A stretch of DNA of 64,000 nucleotides, from NCBI GenBank assembly GCA_963844235.1, contig CAWJNF010000005.1, forward strand, positions 434,001 through 498,000, read 5' to 3'. Of this stretch, positions 46,834-54,755 are shown one piece after another. Position 1 is the first letter of the stretch, and each line of letters begins with the position of its first letter. Below the pieces are notes generated by a model. It saw only the letters and a program-made list of their open reading frames with translations, had not been told where the DNA came from and did not search any database. The DNA is from CAWJNF01 sp963844235 (lineage in GTDB: Bacteria; Actinomycetota; Thermoleophilia; Gaiellales; Gaiellaceae). Position numbers and translations under genes: made by a program.

Positions 46834-48967
46834 ATGGACGTTCGGATCCTCGGCCCTTTCGAAGTGAGGGAGAGCGGGCGCCTTCTCGCGCTCGGCCGGG
46901 GAAAGCAGACGGCGCTCCTTGCCCGCCTCGTCCTCGACGCCAACCGCGTCGTCTCCGTGGACGTTCTCATCGACGACCTGTGGGGTGAGGATCCTCCCGA
47001 GACCGCCGTGAAGATGGTGCAGGTCTACGTCTCGAAGCTGCGCAAGCTGCTGCCGGCGGAGACGCTGCGCACCCGCGCGCCGGGGTACCTCCTCGAGCTG
47101 CCGCCCGGCGCGGTGGATCTCGAGCGCTTCGAGGCGCTCCTCGCGGAGGGCCGCAGCTCGCTCGCCGCCGGGCGGGCGGACGAGACCTCAGCGCTGCTGC
47201 GCGAGGCCCTGGATCTCTGGCGCAGCCCCGCCCTGGCCGAGTTCGAGGAGCCCTTCGCACTCATCGAGACGGCACGTCTGGGAGAGCTGCGGCTATCCGC
47301 GCTCGAGGAGCGGATCGACGCCGATCTCGAACTCGGCCTCCACGCCGAGCTCGCGAGCGAGCTCGAGGCGCTCGTCGCTCGCCATCCGCTCCGCGAACGG
47401 CTGCGCGGTCAGCACATGCTCGCCGTCTACCGCATCGGACGCCAGGCCGACGCCCTCGCCTCCTATCAGGCGTTTCGCCTGCGCCTCTCCGAGGAGCTGG
47501 GGATCGAGCCCTCGAGCCGGCTCAGGGAGCTCGAGCGGCGGATCCTGCGGCAGGACCGCGATCTCGAGGCCGTTGGAGGAGTCCAGCCGGCGCCCACCGC
47601 CGCAAGCGAGGCCGAGCCCGGAGCGCTCCCCGTCCGTCACGCGACCAGCGACGGGGTCAGCATCGCCTACCAGGTCGTCGGCGAGGGGCCGCTCGACCTC
47701 GTGCTCGTGCACGGCTGGGTGTGCCCGTTCCAGCCCGGCTGGGAGAACCCACGAATCGCGTCCTTCTACCGACGCCTTGCCGCGATGGGCCGGCTGATCC
47801 TCTTCGACAAGCGGGGGACGGGTCTCTCCGACCGGGTGTCGCCGGAGAACCTCCCCGACCTCGAGACTCGCATGGACGATCTGCGCGCCGTCATGGACGC
47901 GGCAGGGTCGCGCCGTGCCGTGCTCGTCGGCGTCTCGGAAGGAGGGCCCATGTCGGCGCTCTTCGCCGCCACCTACCCCGAGCGGACGGTGGCGCTCGCC
48001 CTCATGGGAACGTTCGCGCGGCGCATGTGGGCTCCCGACTACCCGGCCGGGCTCAAAGAGGAGACGTGGCAGAGCCGTCACGCGCTGAAGGCTCCCGAGG
48101 CGGGCGAGGACTGGGGTCTGGCGGTTACGCGCACGTGGCTCGCCCGGGTGGCACCGGCGGCCTCGCGCGACGAGGAAGCCGTCCGCTGGTACGCCTCGTA
48201 CGTCGTCCGCGGCGCGAGCCCCGGGGCCGAGCACGCCCTCGACCTGATGAACAGGGAGATCGACGTCCGCCACGTCCTGCCCGCGATCCGGGTGCCCACC
48301 CTGCTCATCCACCGCTCCCAGGAGACGAAGCGCGACGCCACCCGCTTCATGGGCGAGCACATCTCGGGCGCGCGGACGATCGAGCTGCCGGGAGACGATC
48401 ACCTGCCCTGGGAGGGTGACCAGGATGCCCTGCTCGACGAGATCGAGCACTTCGTGGCTGGTCTCCAGCCGCGCCGCCAGCGAGGAGGCAGAGCTCGATC
48501 GCGTCCTCGTGACGCTCCTGTTCGCCCACCTCGCCCGACCGGCGGGAGACGAGGCGCCCGGCGAGACGCTGATCGACCGTCACGGAGACGTCATCCGCGC
48601 GCAGCTCGCCCGCTTTCGCGGCCGAACCGTCCGGGGGAGCGACGGGCTGCTCGCGGTCTTCGACGGCCCGGCCCGCGCGATCCGTTGCGCCTGCGCGATC
48701 GCCGGCGAGCTGCGAGCGCTCGGCTCCGAGATTCGCGCGGGCCTGCACACCGGCGAGGTGCTGCTCGCGAACGGGGACGTTCAGGGCGTTGCCGTCGAGA
48801 TGGGAGCTGCGGTCGCCGCGAAGGCGCTGCCCGGCGAGGTGCTCGTCTCCCGGACGGTCAAGGACCTCGTCGCGGGCTCCGGCCTTCAGTTCGACGACCG
48901 CGGGCGGCACGAGCTAGAAGGCATCCCGGACGTGTCGCAGCTCCTGGCTGTGCGGCCTCCTGCCTGA
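46834..48967 (+). CDS. SARP-type regulator fused to alpha/beta hydrolase and degenerate class III cyclase domain, frameshifted
   Basis: About 711 residues. Residues 1-95 form an OmpR-like winged helix (MDVRILGPFEVRESGRLLAL, VVSVDVLIDDLWGEDPP, YVSKLRKLLPAETL); 95-245 form a BTAD helical domain (HPLRERLRGQHMLAVYRIGR, EELGIEPSSRLRELERRIL). Residues ~265-545 are an alpha/beta hydrolase (LDLVLVHGWVCPFQPGWENP, nucleophile elbow VGVSEGGPMSALF, LPGDDHLPWEGD). A cyclase-like domain follows in the next frame after an extra base near 48471-48477: AELDRVLVTLLF, DGLLAVFDGPARAIRCACAI, AGLHTGEVLLANGDVQGVAV, VSRTVKDLVAGSGL. The first metal-binding Asp of LFTDIVGST is lost (LFAHLARPA), so it is probably catalytically dead. 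Confidence 0.85.
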
Positions 48968-49024
48968 CGAGAGGGTCGGAGCCAGCTGTCCTTCGCTAAG
49001 AGCGCTCTGCCCAGCCGTGTGGGG

Positions 49025-50869
49025 TTAGACCGGTGCGAGGCCGCGCGCCTTGCGGCTGGCGGCGGTCTGGCGTCGCTGAGCGGAGAGCTCCGCCTTACGA
49101 AGCCGCACGTGCTCCGGCGTGACCTCGACGCACTCGTCCTCGCGGATGTACTCCATGGCCTGGTCGAGCGAGAGCGGTCGCGGCGGGATGAGGCGTACGA
49201 GCTCTTCCGCGGTCGAGGAGCGCATGTTGGTCAGCTTCTTCTCCTTCGTCGCGTTGACGTCGAGATCCTCGGCGCGGGCGTTCTCGCCGACGATCATCCC
49301 TTCGTAGACGTCGACGCCCGGGCCGACGAAGAGGGAGCCGCGCTCCTGGAGGTTCAGCAGCGCGAACGCGGTGGTCCTACCGCGTCGGTCGGCGACCAGT
49401 GCGCCGGTCGGCCGCTTGCGTAGCTCCCCGAACCAGGGCTCGAAGCGCTCGAAGACGTGGTGGAGGATGCCCGTGCCGCGCGTCTCCGTCAGAAACTCCG
49501 TCCGGAAGCCGACGAGACCGCGCGCGGGAACGAGGACGTCCATCCGCACCCAGCCGCTGCCGTGGTTGACGAGCGCCTCGGTGCGGCCCTTGCGAAGCGC
49601 GAAGAGCTGCGTCACCACGCCGAGGTACTCCTCGGGCGCATCGATCGCGACACGTTCGACCGGCTCGTGTACGACACCGTCGATATGCCGCGTTACGACC
49701 TGGGGCTTGCCGACGGTCAGCTCGAAGCCCTCGCGGCGCATCTGCTCCACGAGGATGGCGAGCTGAAGCTCCCCACGGCCCTGAACCTCCCACGTGTCGG
49801 GACGCTCGGTCGGGAGGACGCGCAACGAGACGTTGCCCACGACCTCTGCGCGGAGCCGGCTCTCGACCACGCTCGCCGTCACCTTGTCGCCGGCAAGGCC
49901 CGCCAGGGGGGATGTGTTGATGCCGATCGTCATGGACAACGACGGTTCGTCGACGGCGATCAGCGGCAGCGGGCGCGGGTCGTCCGGGTCGGCGAGCGTC
50001 TCGCCGATCGTCACCTCGGGGATGCCGGCCACCGCGATGATCTCCCCGGGCCCTGCCTCCTCCGCCTCGACCCGGTCGAGCGCCTCGGTGACGTACAGCT
50101 CGGTCACCTTCATGCGCTCGATCGTCCCGTCGGAGCGGCACCACGCCACCTGCTGCGCCCGCCGGATCGTCCCCTGGAGGACGCGGCAGAGGGCGAGCCG
50201 ACCGACGTAGGGGGAGGCGTCGAGATTCGTGACCAGCGCCTGCAACGGATGCCCGTCCTCGTAGGTCGGCGCCGGGATGCGCTCGAGAACGAGATCGAGC
50301 AAGGGCTGCAGGTCGGGGCCGAGCGCGTGCGGGTCGGAGTCGAGCGACGCGCGGCCTGCCTTCGCGTTGCAGTAGACGATGGGGAATTCGATCTGGCTTT
50401 CGTCTGCATCGAGATCGAGGAAGAGCTCGTAGACCTCGTTGACAACCGCCCCGATCCGCGCGTCTGGCCGGTCGACCTTGTTGATCACGAGGATCACGGG
50501 CAGCCGCGTCTCGAGCGCCTTGCGGAGCACGAACCGTGTCTGCGGCAGTGGGCCTTCGCTTGCGTCCACGAGCAGGAGCACGCCGTCGACCATCGTCAGG
50601 CCACGCTCGACCTCGCCACCGAAGTCGGCGTGACCCGGCGTGTCGACGATGTTGATCTTCGTCCTGCCGTAGCGAACGGCCGTGTTCTTGGCCAGGATGG
50701 TGATGCCCTTCTCGCGCTCGAGGTCCATCGTGTCGAGCACCCGCTCGGCGACGTCCTGGTTGGCGCGGAAGGCACCGGACTCCCACAGAAGGGCGTCGAC
50801 GAGCGTCGTCTTCCCGTGGTCGACGTGCGCCACGATCGCGACGTTGCGGATGTCGGAGCGGCTAGGCAC
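49025..50869 (-). CDS. typA: translational GTPase TypA/BipA
   Basis: 614-residue ribosome-binding GTPase. G1 AHVDHGKTTLVDALL, G2 region EKGITILAKNT, G3 DTPGHADFGGEVERGL, G4 NKVDRPDARI and G5 YCNAKAG are complete. Domain III and the TypA-specific C-terminal domain follow (RGELQLAILVEQMRREGFEL, RGLVGFRTEFLTETRGTGIL). It supports ribosome assembly and growth under stress or cold. It is monocistronic, divergent from nothing nearby, with a 74-bp gap to the TetR gene upstream. All expected residues are present. Confidence 0.97.
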   Translation of the reverse strand: MPSRSDIRNVAIVAHVDHGKTTLVDALLWESGAFRANQDVAERVLDTMDLEREKGITILAKNTAVRYGRTKINIVDTPGHADFGGEVERGLTMVDGVLLLVDASEGPLPQTRFVLRKALETRLPVILVINKVDRPDARIGAVVNEVYELFLDLDADESQIEFPIVYCNAKAGRASLDSDPHALGPDLQPLLDLVLERIPAPTYEDGHPLQALVTNLDASPYVGRLALCRVLQGTIRRAQQVAWCRSDGTIERMKVTELYVTEALDRVEAEEAGPGEIIAVAGIPEVTIGETLADPDDPRPLPLIAVDEPSLSMTIGINTSPLAGLAGDKVTASVVESRLRAEVVGNVSLRVLPTERPDTWEVQGRGELQLAILVEQMRREGFELTVGKPQVVTRHIDGVVHEPVERVAIDAPEEYLGVVTQLFALRKGRTEALVNHGSGWVRMDVLVPARGLVGFRTEFLTETRGTGILHHVFERFEPWFGELRKRPTGALVADRRGRTTAFALLNLQERGSLFVGPGVDVYEGMIVGENARAEDLDVNATKEKKLTNMRSSTAEELVRLIPPRPLSLDQAMEYIREDECVEVTPEHVRLRKAELSAQRRQTAASRKARGLAPV

Positions 50870-50931
50870 CGACCGAGGGTAGCGACAAGGGGCCAGGCGG
50901 CCGAGCGGAACAACGCCAGACCCGCGCGTCG

Positions 50932-51558
50932 TCAGGTGGCCGTAGGGCGGTGTGGCGTGGCTGCAGCGTCGACGAGCGCGGTAATGAGCTTGGCCGCGTC
51001 TGGCCGCTTCATACCGTTGGTCGTGAGTGAGTGCCAGGTGGGGAAGGCAAGGGCATGGCGCAATGCGCCGACGAGGAGTAGTCGTCTACGGCCGCGGACT
51101 GGACGGCCGACGGTGAGGATCTCGGCCGCTTCGTCGAGGTAGGCATGCAGCGGGGCCACGGCGTCGCGTGCGAAGTCGTCGAGCTCGGCGTCGCGGAGGA
51201 CGTTCCTGAGCATCGGCTCGGTGCGCTCGTAGTAGGCGTGGAGCTCGTCGAGCGCCTGCGCGAGTCGCTGGTGCGGGTCGCGAATCGCGCGCCAGGAGCC
51301 GAGATCGGGCCACGGGTTGGCGGCGAAGTAGTGGGTCGAGCAAGCTACGAACAGGTCGGCCTCGGTGGGAAAGTGGCGGTAGAGCGTGCGGCGCTCCACG
51401 CCTGCGCGCCTGGCGACCGCGCTCAGCGTCGTGCGGGACGGCCCGACGGTTCCGTGCAGCTCGATCGCCGCCTCGGTGATCCGCAGGTGCGTCTCGGCCA
51501 TCTCCTCGGCGCGCTTCTTCAGCTCGTACTTGCGCCTGGGTGTGTTTTCGCGACTCAT
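50932..51558 (-). CDS. TetR-family regulator
   Basis: 208 residues from ATG 51556-51558. HTH: HLRITEAAIELHGTVGPSRT, TLSAVARRAGVERRTLYRHF followed by PTEADLFVACSTHYF. The C-terminal part resembles QacR/TetR_C types with AYYERTEPMLRNVLRDAELD. It is divergent from a cupin-SnoaL pair, and a TGTCA-N7-TGACA palindrome lies just outside its start, overlapping the -35 of the opposite promoter. It therefore probably represses the pair and itself. An upstream in-frame ATG would place its N-terminus across that site and is less likely. Confidence 0.88.
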   Translation of the reverse strand: MSRENTPRRKYELKKRAEEMAETHLRITEAAIELHGTVGPSRTTLSAVARRAGVERRTLYRHFPTEADLFVACSTHYFAANPWPDLGSWRAIRDPHQRLAQALDELHAYYERTEPMLRNVLRDAELDDFARDAVAPLHAYLDEAAEILTVGRPVRGRRRLLLVGALRHALAFPTWHSLTTNGMKRPDAAKLITALVDAAATPHRPTAT

Positions 51559-51563
51559 AGCAG

Positions 51564-51603
51564 TGTCACCAATCTTGACATATCCGTCAGAGGGGAGTAG
51601 TGT
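51564..51603 (+). promoter_or_regulatory. promoter of the cupin gene with TetR operator candidate
   Basis: Palindrome TGTCACCAATCTTGACA at 51564-51580. Its right arm overlaps a consensus -35 TTGACA (51575-51580), followed after 17 bp by TAGTGT (51598-51603) as -10. Confidence 0.55.
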
Positions 51604-51647
51604 CGCATTTCCGTGACTCACTATTGTATATCGAAAGGAGATCGAAG

Positions 51648-52049
51648 ATGGAGCCGGACGTGACGGTCAAGCGGGTCGATGAGATGGAGTCGATCTGGGG
51701 CGGGAGCTTCGTGCGTGCTCGCGCGTCGCTCGGAGCGAGCTCGTTCGGGATGAACGTGCTGAACCTGCCGCCGAACTACGACCAGTACTTCGTCCACAAC
51801 CATGTGGACCCGCCGGTCTCGGATGATCTGGAGGAGATCTATACGGCGCTGAGGGGCAGGGCGACGCTGCATGTCGCCGGTGAGGAGCACGTTCTCGAGC
51901 CGGGCGTCTTCGCCAGAGTCGGCGCCGCAGAGACTCGCAACGTCACGACAGGCCGCGAGGGGGCCCAACTCCTCTGCATCGGCGGCACGCCCGGGAAGGC
52001 GTACGAGCCGTTGCCGATCGTCGAGCTCGGCGGCCCAGAGAGCCTCTAG
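51648..52049 (+). CDS. cupin-domain protein
   Basis: 133 residues from ATG 51648 with AAGGAG eight bases upstream. A single cupin barrel: FGMNVLNLPPNYDQYFVHNH, VDPPVSDDLEEIYTALRGRA, TLHVAGEEHVLEPGVFARVG and LLCIGGTPGKAYEPLPIVEL. One metal ligand pair HNH is visible, and the E of EEIY fits the third. It is first of two genes likely repressed by the divergent TetR; SnoaL-like protein follows after 32 bp. Possibly a small isomerase/dioxygenase or ligand-binding protein acting with it. Confidence 0.8.
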   Translation: MEPDVTVKRVDEMESIWGGSFVRARASLGASSFGMNVLNLPPNYDQYFVHNHVDPPVSDDLEEIYTALRGRATLHVAGEEHVLEPGVFARVGAAETRNVTTGREGAQLLCIGGTPGKAYEPLPIVELGGPESL

Positions 52050-52081
52050 CAAGCCCATCCCACGAGTAGAAGGAGGAAGCC

Positions 52082-52456
52082 ATGTCCACAGCCACGCCAG
52101 AGCAGGTGCTCGAATCGATCGTCGAGGGAATCAACAGCGGGAATCTCGACTCTCTCATGTCCCTGTACGAGAGCGAGGCAGCGTTCGCGACCCAGCCGGG
52201 CAGTCTCGCTCACGGCTTGCCCGGCGTCCGTGAGGCGCTGACCGGCTTCATCTCGATGAGGGGCAAGCTCGACCTCGAGGTGACACGAGTCCTCGAAGTG
52301 GACGACCTGGCCCTCGTGATCGGCGTCTGGTCGTTCGACGGCACAGGACCAGACGGCGAACCGGTGCATCTGGAGGCAAGGAATGCGGATGTGCTGCGTC
52401 GTCAGACCGACGGCACCTGGCGCTTCGTGATCGACAATCCCTGGGGAACAGACTGA
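52082..52456 (+). CDS. SnoaL/NTF2-like (DUF4440-type) protein
   Basis: 124 residues: TPEQVLESIVEGINSGNLDS, LMSLYESEAAFATQPGSLAH, GLPGVREALTGFISMRGKLD and ADVLRRQTDGTWRFVIDNPW. It is a cone-shaped NTF2-like fold, found in polyketide cyclases, steroid isomerases and stress proteins. It has a good RBS (AAGGAGGAAG) before ATG 52082 and is cotranscribed with the cupin gene. A perfect 14-bp hairpin 53 bp after its stop is a likely 3' end. Confidence 0.82.
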   Translation: MSTATPEQVLESIVEGINSGNLDSLMSLYESEAAFATQPGSLAHGLPGVREALTGFISMRGKLDLEVTRVLEVDDLALVIGVWSFDGTGPDGEPVHLEARNADVLRRQTDGTWRFVIDNPWGTD

Positions 52457-52508
52457 ACAGCCGAGTGGGGCGAGAGGCCGCAGGACGACACGCTGGATAC
52501 CGAGCGGT

Positions 52509-52537
52509 CTGAGGCCCGCCACAGTGGCGGGCCTCAG
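52509..52537. terminator. 29-bp perfect hairpin between convergent genes
   Basis: CTGAGGCCCGCCAC, one A, GTGGCGGGCCTCAG: a 14-bp perfect stem. No T-tract follows, as is common in high-GC genomes; it probably ends both transcripts. Confidence 0.6.
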
Positions 52538-52646
52538 CCGTCGTGGCGTGCCTACGCAGCTCCGGTGGCAGCGGGTGCTGCCCCGAGTGCCTCCATGCGC
52601 AAGCCGTCAGTCGGCCGGACGCAGGCCGGCGTCGCTTGCGAGAGCC

Positions 52647-53360
52647 TCACCCCCCGCGGACCCCGCTCTGGCGAGCGCGTTCGCCGTCGCCCGATCCGTC
52701 TCGGGCCGTGCGAACGTGCAGCGTGGCACGGCCGCGCTTGCCCGCGGGCTCGACGATCCCGATTATCCGCAGGCAGTAGAGCGTGCGCTGCGCCAGCAGC
52801 GTGCTGCATCCGAGAAGGGCCGCGAGGTCGCGCGTGCTGAACGGCTCGAGCGGCAGCGGAGGCAGGGCGGCGAGGATGTCCTCCGGCGTCCGCCACACGA
52901 CACGGTCGAGAACCTCGACCAGCCGCCGCTCTCCCGGGTCTCGGGTGCGACTCCGAATCGTCGTCGGCTGCGGGCGGCGGATGTGTTCCTCACGCAGCAG
53001 CAGCACCTCGATCGTGAGATTCGGGTGAGTCAGCAGCGACGGGAACGCGACCAGCTTGTCGAACACCGCCGCCGCCGTCGCCCGCTTCGGCGACCGCCGG
53101 GCACTGATCACCTGGCCGTGCTCGTCGACCCGAACGATCCGGCGCTCGGCCGCGACCGGGTGCACGACCCGAATGCGGTGCTCGTCGAGCAGCGCGTCGA
53201 GCTTGGTGCCGAGCGCACCGAAACCCCCCGTCTGCACCTCGACCAGCTCGCCGTCGGCACGGACGAGGTCGACCACGAACCGCCCCACCGGCACCTCCAG
53301 ACGGTCGCCCGGCTCGGCCAGCAGAGCCTTCACCGCGGCGTGAAGCGGCCCCTCGCGCAT
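52647..53360 (-). CDS. probable PD-(D/E)XK nuclease-like domain with winged helix
   Basis: About 237 residues from ATG 53358-53360; a GTG at 53376-53378 is also possible. The N-terminal ~90 residues have PGDRLEVPVGRFVVDLVRAD followed by GELVEVQTGGFGAL. The D ... E-V-Q-T pattern in beta strands fits the D-(X)n-ExQ/ExK signature of PD-(D/E)XK enzymes. A middle helix (FDKLVAFPSLLTHPNLTIEV, then LLLREEHIRRP) follows, then a winged helix (FSTRDLAALLGCSTLLAQRT, LYCLRIIGIVEPAGKRGRAT). I recall similar proteins in actinobacteria and other phyla without a known role. It is convergent with the SnoaL gene. Confidence 0.6.
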   Translation of the reverse strand: MREGPLHAAVKALLAEPGDRLEVPVGRFVVDLVRADGELVEVQTGGFGALGTKLDALLDEHRIRVVHPVAAERRIVRVDEHGQVISARRSPKRATAAAVFDKLVAFPSLLTHPNLTIEVLLLREEHIRRPQPTTIRSRTRDPGERRLVEVLDRVVWRTPEDILAALPPLPLEPFSTRDLAALLGCSTLLAQRTLYCLRIIGIVEPAGKRGRATLHVRTARDGSGDGERARQSGVRGG

Positions 53361-53452
53361 CACCCCGATACTCGCCACGGCGGCACAGGCTACGTGCTGA
53401 CTGCGCTTCGGTTGAGGCCTCCCGCCCGATGTCCGTGATCTGCCTGCGCTAC

Positions 53453-54436
53453 TCAGCGATCGATGAGTTGCTGCAGGTGTTCCGGGTAGCGAGCTCCCTG
53501 GGGCGTGATCTGCGAGGCGGCGCTCTCGATCTCGTCGAGATCCTCGGCGGCGAGCTCGAGGTCGGCTGGTGCGATGTTCTCTTCCAGCCGTTCCCGCTTC
53601 GTGGTGCCGGGGATGGGGACGATCCACGGCTTCTGGGCGAGCAGCCACGCGAGCGCGATCTGGGCGGGTGTCGCGTTCTTCCGTTCCGCGATTCTGGCGA
53701 GCAGCTGGACGAAGGATCGGTTGGCTTTCCGTGCCTCGGGCTCGAAGCGGGGGACGGTATTGCGGAAGTCGGAGCTGTCGAAGCTCGTGTTCTCGTCGAT
53801 CGTGCCCGTCAGGAAGCCCTTACCAAGAGGGCTGAAGGGGACGAAGCCGATCCCGAGCTCCTCGAGCGCCGGCAGGAGCTCCGCCTCCGGTTCTCTCCAC
53901 CACAGCGAGTATTCGCTCTGGACTGCCGTGATCGGCTGGACTGCGTGTGCGCGCCGAATCGTCTGCACACCTGCTTCGGACAGGCCGAAGTGCTTGACCT
54001 TTCCTTCCTCGATCAGGTCCTTGACCGCTCCCGCGACGTCTTCGATGGGCACGTCGGGGTCGACTCGGTGCTGGTAGAGGAGGTCGATGCTGTCGACCTT
54101 CAGCCGCTCGAGCGAGCCCTCGACAGCCTGCCCGATGTGCTCGGGTCGGCTGTTCAGGCCCCGCTGATGCTCGTTCGGGTCGATGTCGAAGCCGAACTTG
54201 GTCGCGATGACGACCTGCTCGCGGACCGGGGCGAGCGCTTCGCCGACGAGCTCTTCGTTCGCGAACGGGCCGTAGACCTCGGCCGTGTCGAAGAAGGTGA
54301 CGCCGCGCTCGACCGCCGACCGGATGAGGGAGATCATCTCCTGCTTGTCGGCAGACGGCCCGTATCCGTAGCTCATGCCCATGCAGCCGAGCCCGATGGC
54401 CGAGACTTCCAGGTCTCCAAGCTTTCGCGTTCTCAT
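53453..54436 (-). CDS. aldo/keto reductase
   Basis: 327 residues from ATG 54434-54436. VSAIGLGCMGMSYGYGPSAD, the catalytic Asp/Tyr in FFDTAEVYGPFANEELVG, Lys in VVIATKFGFDI, and His in LLYQHRVDPDVPIEDVAGAV form the AKR tetrad. IPGTTKRERLEENI is the NADPH-binding end. It resembles the YakC/AKR13-like group, which reduces aldehydes including methylglyoxal-like compounds. It is divergent from a broken HTH regulator at 54573 that probably once controlled it. Confidence 0.93.
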   Translation of the reverse strand: MRTRKLGDLEVSAIGLGCMGMSYGYGPSADKQEMISLIRSAVERGVTFFDTAEVYGPFANEELVGEALAPVREQVVIATKFGFDIDPNEHQRGLNSRPEHIGQAVEGSLERLKVDSIDLLYQHRVDPDVPIEDVAGAVKDLIEEGKVKHFGLSEAGVQTIRRAHAVQPITAVQSEYSLWWREPEAELLPALEELGIGFVPFSPLGKGFLTGTIDENTSFDSSDFRNTVPRFEPEARKANRSFVQLLARIAERKNATPAQIALAWLLAQKPWIVPIPGTTKRERLEENIAPADLELAAEDLDEIESAASQITPQGARYPEHLQQLIDR

Positions 54437-54572
54437 TCCGCCTCCGTTCACGATTCGATATTGCTTGCATGACCACCACTGAAGCACGCCCCGGCTCCCG
54501 GTGACGGCCTCTCTTGGTCCAGGTACTTGCAGGGCCTCCCAACGTGCGGGGGGCGGCGTTACCCTCGTTTCT

Positions 54573-54746
54573 GTGGATACCAGGAGTGAGATCCGCGAGT
54601 TCCTGAGGTCGAGGCGCGCCAAGATCACGCCGGAGCAGGCGGGCTTGCGCACCTACGGCGAGAAGCGACGCGTCCCGGGGCTCCGCCGGGAGGAGGTCGC
54701 GCTCCTCGCCAGGGTCAACGTCCTGGCCGACGTGAGCGACCTCTAG
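54573..54746 (+). pseudogene. truncated XRE-family (MmyB-like) regulator
   Basis: From GTG 54573: EIREFLRSRRAKITPEQAGL, then GEKRRVPGLRREEVALLARV, the start of the MmyB-like HTH found in many actinobacterial regulators of about 280 residues. The frame stops after 57 residues, before the HTH is complete (N-VLADVSDL replaces the expected SVDYYTRLERG). The rest is absent, and the LtrA gene starts nine bases later. It is a deletion relic. Confidence 0.75.
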
Positions 54747-54755
54747 GCGCGGCGC

